Below, one piece after another: positions 31,865-39,801 of a stretch of DNA of 64,000 nt. A program made the translations under genes and the position numbers. The stretch is from an uncultured Eubacteriales bacterium (GTDB taxonomy: Bacteria > Bacillota > Clostridia > Oscillospirales > Oscillospiraceae). The notes below the pieces were generated by a model that made no database searches, was not told the origin of the DNA, and worked only from the letters and a program-made list of their open reading frames with translations. Within the stretch, counting starts at the first letter, position 1. Every line of letters starts with the position of its first letter. The stretch spans positions 124,001-188,000 of the forward strand of contig UQGU01000001.1 in the NCBI GenBank assembly GCA_900540635.1. Direction: 5' to 3'.

Positions 31865-34588
31865 ATGGACGCACGTAAGAATCTGATTATCATAAAAGGG
31901 AATGACAAGACGGATTCCGTTGCTGATTTTCGATTTCATAGCGGAAAGTGTGAAATTGTGTATTCCAGTGCGCCTGAGAAACCCTATAGTTATCTGAGCA
32001 GTAATGTGGAAATATTGCCGCTGAAGAAGCAGATAGACCCTGCCCAGGTAATCGTGCGAGCAAATGGGCAGTCGATCAGTGAAATTGATAGAATCCTTGA
32101 CTTTGGCGCGTTTTATCGTATTGTCCGCAACGGAAAGAAAGACTTATCTTTTCGGCGGGAAGAAGTACAACTTCAACGCAACTGCCTGGCAGATGGCAAA
32201 AACAGAGAAGTATTTCAGTATTTCAGAGAAACCGCTGCTGCAATTGGTCTGGTGACGGAAAATGGAGTCAACATTTTAAAAATGCAGTACGACAAAGTCC
32301 GGGCGGTCGACGAAGATACTGCATTGGCAAGCTATTTTTCCCCACAGATCGAGGCGGCAATTTCAAAGACGCCGCCAACAGCGATTTATCCGTTTGGCTT
32401 AAATCAAAGTCAAAAGTCAGCCGTAGAGCGAGCCCTTTCGTCAAAAATCAGTATCATCCAGGGACCGCCCGGAACAGGAAAAACGCAGACGATTTTGAAT
32501 ATCATTGCGAATGTTGTCCGTGCCGGAAAAACTGTGGCAGTTGTTTCTAACAATAATTCTGCAACGCATAATGTTGCGGAAAAGCTGGAAAAGAAGGATG
32601 CCGGTTTCCTGACAGCGTTCCTCGGGAGCTTGGCCAACAAAGAAATATTTCTGGAATCACAGACCGGAACCTATCCCAATATGACTGCCTGGGAAATACA
32701 GCCGGAGACGCGTCAGCGATTGGAGCAGGAGACAACTGCACTTTCGAAAGAGCTTAACGAAATGCTCACAGCCCAAAATCGCATTGCGGAAATTCAGCAG
32801 GAGATGTTACAGTTAAGTCCGGAGCAGCACTATTTTGAGGAGTATTATGCAACCTGCATTCATATGCCGGAGAAAAATTTGACAAGCTTATCCTCGCAAA
32901 AAATTCTGGCTCTTTGGACAGAATTTGAGCAAAACGCAGAGCAAAAAAGTCGCCTCCGTTTTTTACAAAAGCTTTCCATCTTGTTCAGATTTAGCTATGG
33001 TGCGCTTAAATTGTTCAACGCATCCCCGGAAATGGTTATCCCCTTTTTACAGAACAAATTTTATTCGGTAAAAAGGCAAGAGCTGGAAAAAGAGAAGCAA
33101 AAACTGAATAACCAACTGGAGCACTACGCTTTTGACGCAAAAATGGAGGAGCTTACACAAAAATCCCTGCAGCTGTTCCGTGCAGAGCTGGCGGCACGAT
33201 ATAACTGGAAAAGCAGCCGGAAACGATTTGAAAAGCATGATTTTCGCGGAAATCCTAAAGAATTCACGTGCGAATACCCGGTTGTACTCAGTACGACCTA
33301 TTCCATCAAAGGGACTCTGGATACAGATTACATCTACGACTATCTTATTGTGGATGAGGCATCGCAGGTTGACCTGGCCACCGGCGTTCTGGCCTTATCC
33401 TGTGCGCGAAACGTCGTAATTGTTGGTGACTTAGAGCAGCTGCCCAACGTGCTGACAGAGCGCGATATTTGTACCAGTGAGGCTATTTGGCAACAATACG
33501 CCTTGGATGAACGGTATCGCTTTTCGACGCATAGCCTGCTTTCTTCTGCACTGGAAATATGGCGGGATGCACCGGTCACGCTGCTGCGTGAGCACTACCG
33601 TTGTCATCCGAAAATAATCAATTTCTGCAACCAGAAATTCTATCGTGGACAGCTGATTGTCATGACAAAGGATCAAAATGAACCGGACGTATTGGCTATG
33701 TACCGCACAACTGCCGGGAACCACGCCCGTAGTCATGTGAACCAGCGCCAGATCGATGTTATCCGTCAGGAAGTGCTCCCACAGTTGAGCCGGCAGCATT
33801 ACCAGAGCATCGGCATTATTACGCCATACCGAGATCAAGTGGCAGCCCTACGTGCACAACTGGGAGATACTTATGAGGTGGACACCGTCCACAAATTTCA
33901 GGGACGGGAACAGGATGCGATTATACTTACCTCCGTTGACAATGTGATAACAGACTTTGTGGACGATCCGCACATGCTAAACGTAGCAGTCTCTCGTGCG
34001 GTCCATTCTCTGACGGTCGTTATATCGCAGGAGCCCCGCAATGATTGGACGAATTACGGCGATCTGGCACGCTATATCGAATATAACAACTTTGCGGTGA
34101 TTCAAAGCCGGGTTTACTCTGTGTTCGATATGCTGTACAAGGGCTATGCTGAGCAGCGAAGAGCGTATCTTCAAAAACACAGGCGGATATCGGAGTATGA
34201 TTCCGAAAATCTCTTATATGCTGTTATCCAGCATATTCTTTCAGATGAGCCGTTTTCTGCCGTGGGATGTGCTGTGCACGTCTCCCTTGCTGCGCTGGTT
34301 AAGGACTATGCACCATTGACAGAAGATGAGTGTGAATATGCCAGAAATCCTTTGACGCATATTGATTTTCTACTGTTCGGGCAAATGGATAAGCAGCCCA
34401 TTCTGGCCATTGAAGTTGATGGAACTGCATTTCACAGAACCGGAAGCAAACAGGAGGCGCGGGACGAGAAAAAGAACAGCATTATGGAAAAATGCGGTCT
34501 CCCACTGCTGCGTCTTCCCACGGATGGCAGCAGAGAAGAGGAGAATATCAGGAGCGCGCTGCGAACTGCACTGAACGGAATGGCATGA
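31865..34588 (+). CDS. SF1 helicase fused to a DUF2726-type nuclease domain
   Basis: The 907-residue protein is an Upf1/Dna2-like SF1 helicase. Walker A is QGPPGTGKTQTILNI near residue 198, motif II VDEASQVD near 497, then VGDLEQLPNV, LREHYRCHPKIINF near 577, and the final VHKFQGREQDAIIL and NVAVSRA (about 675-710). The C-terminal region (about 780-900) has HIDFLLFGQ, AIEVDGTAFH and GLPLLRLPT, a PD-ExK/Vsr-like DUF2726 nuclease. It is a plausible single-gene antiphage helicase-nuclease given the surrounding broken defence genes, but no system name is assigned. Confidence 0.82.
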   Translation: MDARKNLIIIKGNDKTDSVADFRFHSGKCEIVYSSAPEKPYSYLSSNVEILPLKKQIDPAQVIVRANGQSISEIDRILDFGAFYRIVRNGKKDLSFRREEVQLQRNCLADGKNREVFQYFRETAAAIGLVTENGVNILKMQYDKVRAVDEDTALASYFSPQIEAAISKTPPTAIYPFGLNQSQKSAVERALSSKISIIQGPPGTGKTQTILNIIANVVRAGKTVAVVSNNNSATHNVAEKLEKKDAGFLTAFLGSLANKEIFLESQTGTYPNMTAWEIQPETRQRLEQETTALSKELNEMLTAQNRIAEIQQEMLQLSPEQHYFEEYYATCIHMPEKNLTSLSSQKILALWTEFEQNAEQKSRLRFLQKLSILFRFSYGALKLFNASPEMVIPFLQNKFYSVKRQELEKEKQKLNNQLEHYAFDAKMEELTQKSLQLFRAELAARYNWKSSRKRFEKHDFRGNPKEFTCEYPVVLSTTYSIKGTLDTDYIYDYLIVDEASQVDLATGVLALSCARNVVIVGDLEQLPNVLTERDICTSEAIWQQYALDERYRFSTHSLLSSALEIWRDAPVTLLREHYRCHPKIINFCNQKFYRGQLIVMTKDQNEPDVLAMYRTTAGNHARSHVNQRQIDVIRQEVLPQLSRQHYQSIGIITPYRDQVAALRAQLGDTYEVDTVHKFQGREQDAIILTSVDNVITDFVDDPHMLNVAVSRAVHSLTVVISQEPRNDWTNYGDLARYIEYNNFAVIQSRVYSVFDMLYKGYAEQRRAYLQKHRRISEYDSENLLYAVIQHILSDEPFSAVGCAVHVSLAALVKDYAPLTEDECEYARNPLTHIDFLLFGQMDKQPILAIEVDGTAFHRTGSKQEARDEKKNSIMEKCGLPLLRLPTDGSREEENIRSALRTALNGMA

Positions 34589-34594
34589 CAAAAT

Positions 34595-34637
34595 AGCCCC
34601 AAGGCGCTTCAAACAGAAGTTCCTTGGGGCTGTTGTA
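34595..34637 (+). terminator. Terminator after the helicase-nuclease gene
   Basis: AGCCCCAAGG pairs with CCTTGGGGCT, followed by GTTGT. It begins 7 bases after the stop codon. Confidence 0.7.
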
Positions 34638-34706
34638 AAATATCTTATTCCAATCACATTCATTCACGTTTGAAATATGAATAAAGTGAATTTTCATATC
34701 GCGGTA

Positions 34707-34734
34707 TTGGAAAATGTGAAAATATGTGTATAAT
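34707..34734 (+). promoter_or_regulatory. Promoter before the AlbA_2 fragment
   Basis: TTGGAA and TATAAT are 16 bases apart with TG before the -10 element. AAGTGAATTTTCA (34684-34696), a near-palindrome, lies just upstream and is repeated before the DUF262 fragment at 56775. Confidence 0.55.
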
Positions 34735-34763
34735 AGAGTCAACCATGAACGGAGGTGTCATCT

Positions 34764-34841
34764 ATGCAATATGAAAGTGAGCGCACGGAGTATAAATCTC
34801 ATCTGGTCGATGATATTTGTATAGAAGGTAAAGAGCCATGA
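34764..34841 (+). pseudogene. N-terminal remnant of an AlbA_2-domain protein
   Basis: With a GGAGGTG site and a good promoter, the frame reads MQYESERTEYKSHLVDDICI, the standard opening of AlbA_2 DNA-binding proteins, then stops after 25 codons. The remainder of the domain is gone. The intact ribosome binding site and promoter show that the 5' end of a real gene survives here. Confidence 0.65.
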
Positions 34842-34851
34842 CAGAGGATTT

Positions 34852-35238
34852 TTGTCTACGCAGGTCGATGTGGAGGCCATGTTGGAAAACAGAGGAGATA
34901 TTCACCATCTTTTTCCCAAGAACTATCTCACGAAAAATGGCATTCCACAGTCGATGTATAACCAGATTGCAAATTATGTGTTTCTCCAACAGGAAATCAA
35001 TATTAAAATCAAGGACGATGCCCCCTGTGTCTATATGAAAAAGGTTTTTGAGCAGTGTCAAACCAAGAAACCTGTTTATGGAGGCATTGTTGACAAGGTT
35101 GAACTTCGTAAAAATCTGGAACAGAACTGTATTCCTGACGGATTTGAGGAAATGAGTGTTTCGGACTACAATAACTTCCTTGAAATGCGCAGAAAGCTGA
35201 TGTCTGAAAAAATCCGTAAATACTACTTCTCCCTTTGA
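34852..35238 (+). pseudogene. C-terminal remnant of a GmrSD-type (DUF1524) protein
   Basis: About 128 codons contain GDIHHLFPKNYLTKNG, the HNH-like His-containing motif of the DUF1524 nuclease domain, followed by NQIANYVFLQQEINIKI, the second half of that motif. GmrSD-type proteins are several hundred residues long and start with a DUF262 domain, which is missing here. No good start codon exists. A DUF262 N-terminal fragment lies far away at 56947. This is decayed type IV restriction material. Confidence 0.7.
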
Positions 35239-35531
35239 GCCTCCATTAGAAATGAGACACGGAAAACAAAACTCAAAAAAGCACGGCGTCTTTCTGAAAA
35301 ATTTCGTAATCGATTTTGCCAACGGTGATATGAGCCGGGAAAATTACGGTATGGATTATTCCGGCTCGTGTGATTGAGCATTTCCCAGAATTTGAACATG
35401 GATATCCACACCTGTCCAGGAGATTTGTGGATACAATTGAACACACATATTCCACTTGCTCCCGGATAATCGAATGAGACATTCCGGGATGCAATTAGCG
35501 ATGCTGTGGATGCGTTCCATGGGAAAAACCT

Positions 35532-35578
35532 AAAATGGTCCCTGCTGTGTGATGAGATCACCAGCAGGGACCATTTTT
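35532..35578 (+). terminator. Strong terminator in a decayed interval
   Basis: AAAATGGTCCCTGCTG pairs with CAGCAGGGACCATTTT. An inner GTGAT/ATCAC extends the stem, and a T run follows. The interval 35239-35531 before it holds only a broken frame (HGVFLKNFVIDFANGDMS and on, then stops), so the terminator belongs to a lost gene. Confidence 0.75.
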
Positions 35579-35602
35579 AGCACAGAACGGACAGCGTTAT
35601 AT

Positions 35603-35629
35603 TGTCAGCTGCGCCATGTACCGAATCTC
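35603..35629. repeat. 27-base copy of a spore-protein gene 3' end
   Basis: This stretch is identical to 56330-56356, the last codons of the spore protein gene there, in the same orientation. On the minus strand it still reads EIRYMAQLTI and then a stop. Beyond both ends the two loci diverge. It is either the scar of a deleted third paralogue or one side of a site-specific insertion at the gene's 3' end. Confidence 0.7.
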
Positions 35630-35704
35630 TATATTCCTTCTACTAAGACAAAAGAGGAGAACGACCTCAGAAAGATTCTTCTTTTTGAAAAAGAGCCAAC
35701 GCAA

Positions 35705-37261
35705 TTAATGCTGCATATCCTGCGTCTCCATCATATCCATCAAATTAACAGCAGGCAGACAGCTGTCTATCAGCATGAGCAATTCATCGTCGTAATTACG
35801 GCGCACCTGACACTCTGTGTCAAAAATCATCGTGGGTTCCTCCTGCTGCGTGACCGTCGGCCAGACGGGCAAAGATTCCTGGCTGGGCACTCCGGTCCGG
35901 GCAAAGTTCAGGAAGGCGCCGAAGATCTGTGTCTCCAGCCGCTCTGTGACCCCGGGGATGGAGCAAACCTCTACCTTATCCGTGTTGTGGAAAAAGAAAG
36001 GAATGTCCGAGCAATGCCAGGCAATCTTGTGTAGCAACGGAAACTCCAGGGTGAAGTTGTACAGATATGTCCCCGCCTTCTGCCCCCGGGCGTGCATGGC
36101 TGCCAGCTTCTTGGATGGCTGCCGCATAATCCGGTCGAGGATCAGCAAATCGGCAGGATGCTTGCCGGGATATGCTTTGGCGAAGGCCGCAAGGGCCACC
36201 TGGGTATGTTCACCGTAGACCGTCTCCACCATCCGGGTCGTTTCCGCTTCTGTCAGGGCGGTTTTGTCGAAAGTGGGAAGGGCAAAAGCAAATTCGCCGA
36301 AGACAGAGCCAATCATCAGGGGGATCTCATAGCCGTGGGAGCGCATGCCGTACTGCAGGGGGTTGCCCAGGAACCAATCGTTGACCTGCGGCATGCCGCC
36401 CACATAAGCCCCGGTCCCGGCAACGCCCGGCATGACCTTGGTGTAAACCCTCACCAGCTCCGGATAAGGCAGTGTCTCCAACGCCTCCACATCGGCGTCG
36501 GTGAGACCCAGTTCCGCCAACATAGCCCCCACGATCTTTTCACCGTTTCCCTGACAGGAGGGCATCATGGTGGCATCGCTTACGCCGCTCATGATCAGTC
36601 CCTTGTGGAACAGGCCGTCCGCCGCCGGGATCTGCATCAGATCCGCCACCTTCATGCCGCCGCCGGACTGGCCGAAAATGGTCACGTTCTCCGGATCGCC
36701 GCCAAAGAGGGCAATATTGTTATGAATCCATTGCAGCGCCGCTACCATATCCGCGTGACCAGCGTTACCGGAGTTTTCATATTTCTGACCGAAGGGGGAC
36801 AGATCCAAGTAGCCCAAAATGTTCAGCCGATGATTTACGGAAACCACCACCGCATCCCCCTCCACGCACATATTGCGGCCATCATAGGCCACTTGCTCGA
36901 TGGAGGAACCGGCCGCGTATCCACCCCCGTGGAACCAGACAATAACGGGCTTTTTCGCTTCCCTATCCAGTGCAGTGGTCCAGATATTCAGGTTCTGGCA
37001 GTGCTCGTCCATAGGCCAGTAGCGGTGCGGCACCAGCAGCTCCGCGGTTGGCTTATCCTGGGTCATCAAGGGGCAGACGTAGCCATAGGAGGTGGCATCC
37101 TTGACACCCGTCCACTCGGAGGGGACGGGCATCTGGAACCGATCAGCATAGGCATAAGGAACGCCCTTGAAAATATATGTGCCGTCATAGAAGCAGCCCT
37201 TCAGCTTGCCGGAAGTGGTTTCCAGTACCGGCACATCGTCATAACGGAATGATTTACGCAT
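35705..37261 (-). CDS. Type B carboxylesterase
   Basis: The 518-residue protein is an alpha/beta hydrolase of the carboxylesterase B family. The oxyanion hole is HGGGYAAGSS near residue 110. The nucleophile motif is FGQSGGG near residue 197. A His lies in HCSDIPFFFHN near residue 437. The usual GESAGG reads GQSGGG, a variant. No signal peptide is seen, so it is cytoplasmic. AGGAGG precedes the ATG. It is last in the catabolic operon and may remove acyl groups from the imported glycoside. The substrate is unknown. Confidence 0.88.
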   Translation of the reverse strand: MRKSFRYDDVPVLETTSGKLKGCFYDGTYIFKGVPYAYADRFQMPVPSEWTGVKDATSYGYVCPLMTQDKPTAELLVPHRYWPMDEHCQNLNIWTTALDREAKKPVIVWFHGGGYAAGSSIEQVAYDGRNMCVEGDAVVVSVNHRLNILGYLDLSPFGQKYENSGNAGHADMVAALQWIHNNIALFGGDPENVTIFGQSGGGMKVADLMQIPAADGLFHKGLIMSGVSDATMMPSCQGNGEKIVGAMLAELGLTDADVEALETLPYPELVRVYTKVMPGVAGTGAYVGGMPQVNDWFLGNPLQYGMRSHGYEIPLMIGSVFGEFAFALPTFDKTALTEAETTRMVETVYGEHTQVALAAFAKAYPGKHPADLLILDRIMRQPSKKLAAMHARGQKAGTYLYNFTLEFPLLHKIAWHCSDIPFFFHNTDKVEVCSIPGVTERLETQIFGAFLNFARTGVPSQESLPVWPTVTQQEEPTMIFDTECQVRRNYDDELLMLIDSCLPAVNLMDMMETQDMQH

Positions 37262-37332
37262 AGGAAAGCATCCTCCTTATCCGAAGGTCCCCGACGTCCG
37301 CACAGCCGGAGACCGATGCATATCTTTTGGTT

Positions 37333-37374
37333 TTACAGCGGTTTATGGTTTTGCGAAGCATTCGCCCGCTGTAA
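37333..37374. repeat. Intercistronic palindrome before the esterase gene
   Basis: TTACAGCGG and CCGCTGTAA form an outer 9-base-pair stem. GCGAA and TTCGC form an inner stem around GCA. It sits in the 150-base gap between the DUF624 and esterase genes and has no T run on the minus strand, so processing or stabilising is as likely as termination. Confidence 0.5.
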
Positions 37375-37411
37375 CAGACAATCATTTGCGAAAGCCGCGC
37401 AGGACGGGCCT

Positions 37412-38044
37412 TCAGCCTTTCTCACCCGCAGGATACCTGGCAAAGACCCGCTTCATAACCTGGGCGCTCAGGAAGGATAGAATGCTGGGCCCCAGAAAAG
37501 TCAGGAAAGGCAGAGCAAAGCTGACGAACATCTCCGGATTCAGTACCACTGCCACCACCGGGAGCGCATGCAAAAGCATCACCAGCAGCGTCGCGGGAAG
37601 ATTGCACAGGCCCAGAAGTAAGGCGTTCCGGAGGGTTTTGCCCAAGGTCTGATCATAGCGGGCCAGCAGCGGGAAGATGTACACATACACCATTAGGCAC
37701 ACGAACACCGCCGCCCACAGGATTGCCTTCAGCACCTGCCAGCCGTCAGACAGACCCTCCACAATTCTAAAGTCCAGGATCAACGCCGCTGCCGCAGCCA
37801 GGAAGATCAGACCTGCCGCCATTCCCTGCTTCCAATTATTCCGAAAGGCTAAAAAAAACAATTTTGCCAGGCCGCTGTCATCTTCCGGGTATCGCAGATT
37901 GACCGTATACAGTGCCACGGTGGACGCGCCAATGGTAACTACCGGCAAACTGCAAAGCAGCCACAGCAGATTCAGCAGGACCATGTCTGCTACAGAATTC
38001 AGAAACCGGCCCAACGGTCCGTCATATCGCAGAAAATTTCTCAT
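37412..38044 (-). CDS. DUF624 (YesL-like) membrane protein
   Basis: The 210-residue protein has about five hydrophobic helices (for example MVLLNLLWLLCSLPVVTIGA at residues 21-40 and ILWAAVFVCLMVYVYIFPLL). It has the FxxxNxxAxxxxLNLLWLLCSLPVVTIG pattern of DUF624/YesL proteins, which accompany YesM/YesN systems and sugar ABC importers. The function is unknown. The ATG lies 23 bases inside the preceding MFS gene, so the two are translationally coupled. Confidence 0.82.
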   Translation of the reverse strand: MRNFLRYDGPLGRFLNSVADMVLLNLLWLLCSLPVVTIGASTVALYTVNLRYPEDDSGLAKLFFLAFRNNWKQGMAAGLIFLAAAAALILDFRIVEGLSDGWQVLKAILWAAVFVCLMVYVYIFPLLARYDQTLGKTLRNALLLGLCNLPATLLVMLLHALPVVAVVLNPEMFVSFALPFLTFLGPSILSFLSAQVMKRVFARYPAGEKG

Positions 38045-39221
38045 CCGCAGCTCCTTTTCTTCTGCTGTAGACCATATACGACCCGATAACCAGCAGCGAG
38101 ACTGCCAGTACAAACGCCGCCATTGCGTGAAACCCGCCGCGGGTACCCACCCGATCCACCAATTGTCCGCCCAAGAGGTTGGCCGACACCGACGCCAAAC
38201 CGGCCTGGACCGCCGCCAGCACACTCTGGCCCTGAGACATCTTCCCTTGCCGGACATGGGAGCTGATATACTGGGTACAGCAGTAATAGGTAGTCATATA
38301 GGTGACGCTCTGGAGCAGCTGCGCCCCCACCATGGTGGGTACCGCTCCCAAACCAACCAGGAACAGCCTCAGACTGGTCATTACAGCAGAGAAAGCCAAC
38401 AGGGGGATCTCCCCGAACCGTTTCGTCAGCTTCCGCGCATAGAGCAGGATCGGCACCTCACTCAGAGCCGAGACACAGCTCAGAATCCCGATCAGCCGCT
38501 GGGAATAGCCCAGCTCCACGGCATACACACCAGTGAAGGAGCCGCAAAAACCCAGGCCAACGGATTCCACAAAGGCAAACAGCAGGACAAAAGCCACCTC
38601 ACGGCTCACGAAGATCCCTTTCTGGGCAGAAGAAAGCCCCACAGACTTCGGCGCTTTCTCCTGCCCTCCGTCCATGGGAATCCGCAAGACCACCAGCGCA
38701 AACACAAGGTAGGCGCCGCAGGACAGCAGAAACTGCAGCGACGGGTGTCGCTCCAGAAGAAATCCCGCCAGAAAAACGATCAGCGCGAACCCCAAGGTTC
38801 CGCCGATACGGATGGTCGCAAAATTGCACTGATAGGCTGCCGCCCGGTCTATGACAATCGCGTCGCACAGCGGCAGCAGCGCGGAACTGAACATGGACAA
38901 GACCATCGTCGCGAAGAAACAGACCGCGAAGCTCTTTCCAGCATAGTACAGCAAGGACGCCGCCGCGGTGCATACCGCCAGTGCGGCAAGGATCGTTTTC
39001 CGCTTACCGCTGTGGTCGCTGACCCAGGCCCAGAGGGGCTGGATGCAGATGGCGCAAATCGGACTGGCGGCAAACAGGACGCCGATCTGGGAGGAGGTCA
39101 GGCCAATGGATTTATAGTAGGCGGAAAGAAAGGGGGCGCAGATTCCAGCCGCCACCCAATACGCCACATTGGTACGGAACAACTGCAGCCACCGTTTTTG
39201 AGACTCTTGTATTCTTTTCAT
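38022..39221 (-). CDS. MFS transporter of the catabolic operon
   Basis: The 399-residue protein has twelve hydrophobic segments. The loop after the second segment reads WAWVSDHSGKRK (about 64-75), the MFS motif A region. The overall pattern resembles the PF12832 MFS_1-like group that includes disaccharide and nucleoside permeases. The operon already has an ABC importer, so this could instead export the reduced end product or take up a second substrate. A GGGAGAA site precedes the ATG. Confidence 0.82.
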   Translation of the reverse strand: MKRIQESQKRWLQLFRTNVAYWVAAGICAPFLSAYYKSIGLTSSQIGVLFAASPICAICIQPLWAWVSDHSGKRKTILAALAVCTAAASLLYYAGKSFAVCFFATMVLSMFSSALLPLCDAIVIDRAAAYQCNFATIRIGGTLGFALIVFLAGFLLERHPSLQFLLSCGAYLVFALVVLRIPMDGGQEKAPKSVGLSSAQKGIFVSREVAFVLLFAFVESVGLGFCGSFTGVYAVELGYSQRLIGILSCVSALSEVPILLYARKLTKRFGEIPLLAFSAVMTSLRLFLVGLGAVPTMVGAQLLQSVTYMTTYYCCTQYISSHVRQGKMSQGQSVLAAVQAGLASVSANLLGGQLVDRVGTRGGFHAMAAFVLAVSLLVIGSYMVYSRRKGAADEKFSAI

Positions 39222-39240
39222 CAGACAATTCTCCCGATAC

Positions 39241-39276
39241 CTTCTGCTGATGGGCCTGGGGGCCCATCAGCGGAAG
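39241..39276. repeat. Very stable hairpin between DUF4867 and MFS genes
   Basis: CTTCTGCTGATGGGCC and GGCCCATCAGCGGAAG pair over 16 positions with one wobble around a TGGG loop. There is no T run on the minus strand, so a role in mRNA stability or partial attenuation between enzymes and transporter is likely. Confidence 0.6.
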
Positions 39277-39282
39277 GTCCTG

Positions 39283-39789
39283 TCACGGGGCTACGACGAC
39301 CGCCTGGCCGTCCTCCGCCAGGGTTTCCATCATCATGTCGTTCATAAAGGTTCTGCCAGGCAGCATACACAGGATGTGGGCGCTGTCCGCATTCACAGGG
39401 AACTGGGTGCCGTGAAGGATCAGGGGATTTAACTTCACAAAAGTGCCCTTGGGAACCACGAAAGCCTCTACCGTATCCACGCTGAATTTCCTGCCGGGGA
39501 GGGGTGTGCCAACAAAGATGATCACATCCGCGTCCAGAGGCAGCAGGCCCTCGCAGGTGAACTTATGGGCCTCCAGCATCCGTATGACATTGCGCTCCTG
39601 TTTGGTCACCTTACAGACGGAAACCGTGGGCAGCGTGGTGGTTCCGAAGTCCAGCTTCACCACATCGGCGAAAAAGCCCTGGGGGAAAATGGATTTCCTG
39701 GACAATGCCTCATCATCCAGCAGGTTCATGTATTCGCCGTACTTTTCAAAACGCTCCTTGCTCAGGGGCTGTGCGATCAATTGTTTCAT
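39283..39789 (-). CDS. DUF4867 protein
   Basis: The 168-residue protein matches DUF4867, a beta-rich cupin-like family related in shape to ureidoglycolate lyase. Visible segments are FEKYGEYMNLLDDE near residue 14, RMLEAHKFTCEGLLPLDADV and KFSVDTVEAFVVPKGTFVKL. The family occurs beside sugar isomerases, as here. Its reaction is unknown. A mutarotase-like or isomerase-assisting role is a guess. GAGGAGG precedes the ATG, and the gene starts 12 bases after the isomerase. Confidence 0.78.
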   Translation of the reverse strand: MKQLIAQPLSKERFEKYGEYMNLLDDEALSRKSIFPQGFFADVVKLDFGTTTLPTVSVCKVTKQERNVIRMLEAHKFTCEGLLPLDADVIIFVGTPLPGRKFSVDTVEAFVVPKGTFVKLNPLILHGTQFPVNADSAHILCMLPGRTFMNDMMMETLAEDGQAVVVAP

Positions 39790-39801
39790 AACGCTACCTC
39801 C

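Noticed and set aside
16442..35590. One intact integrative element from recombinase to the 35.5 kb terminator
   Set aside because: No relaxase, coupling ATPase, replication gene or clear attachment repeats were found. The visible element genes are truncated, so only a remnant is supported.
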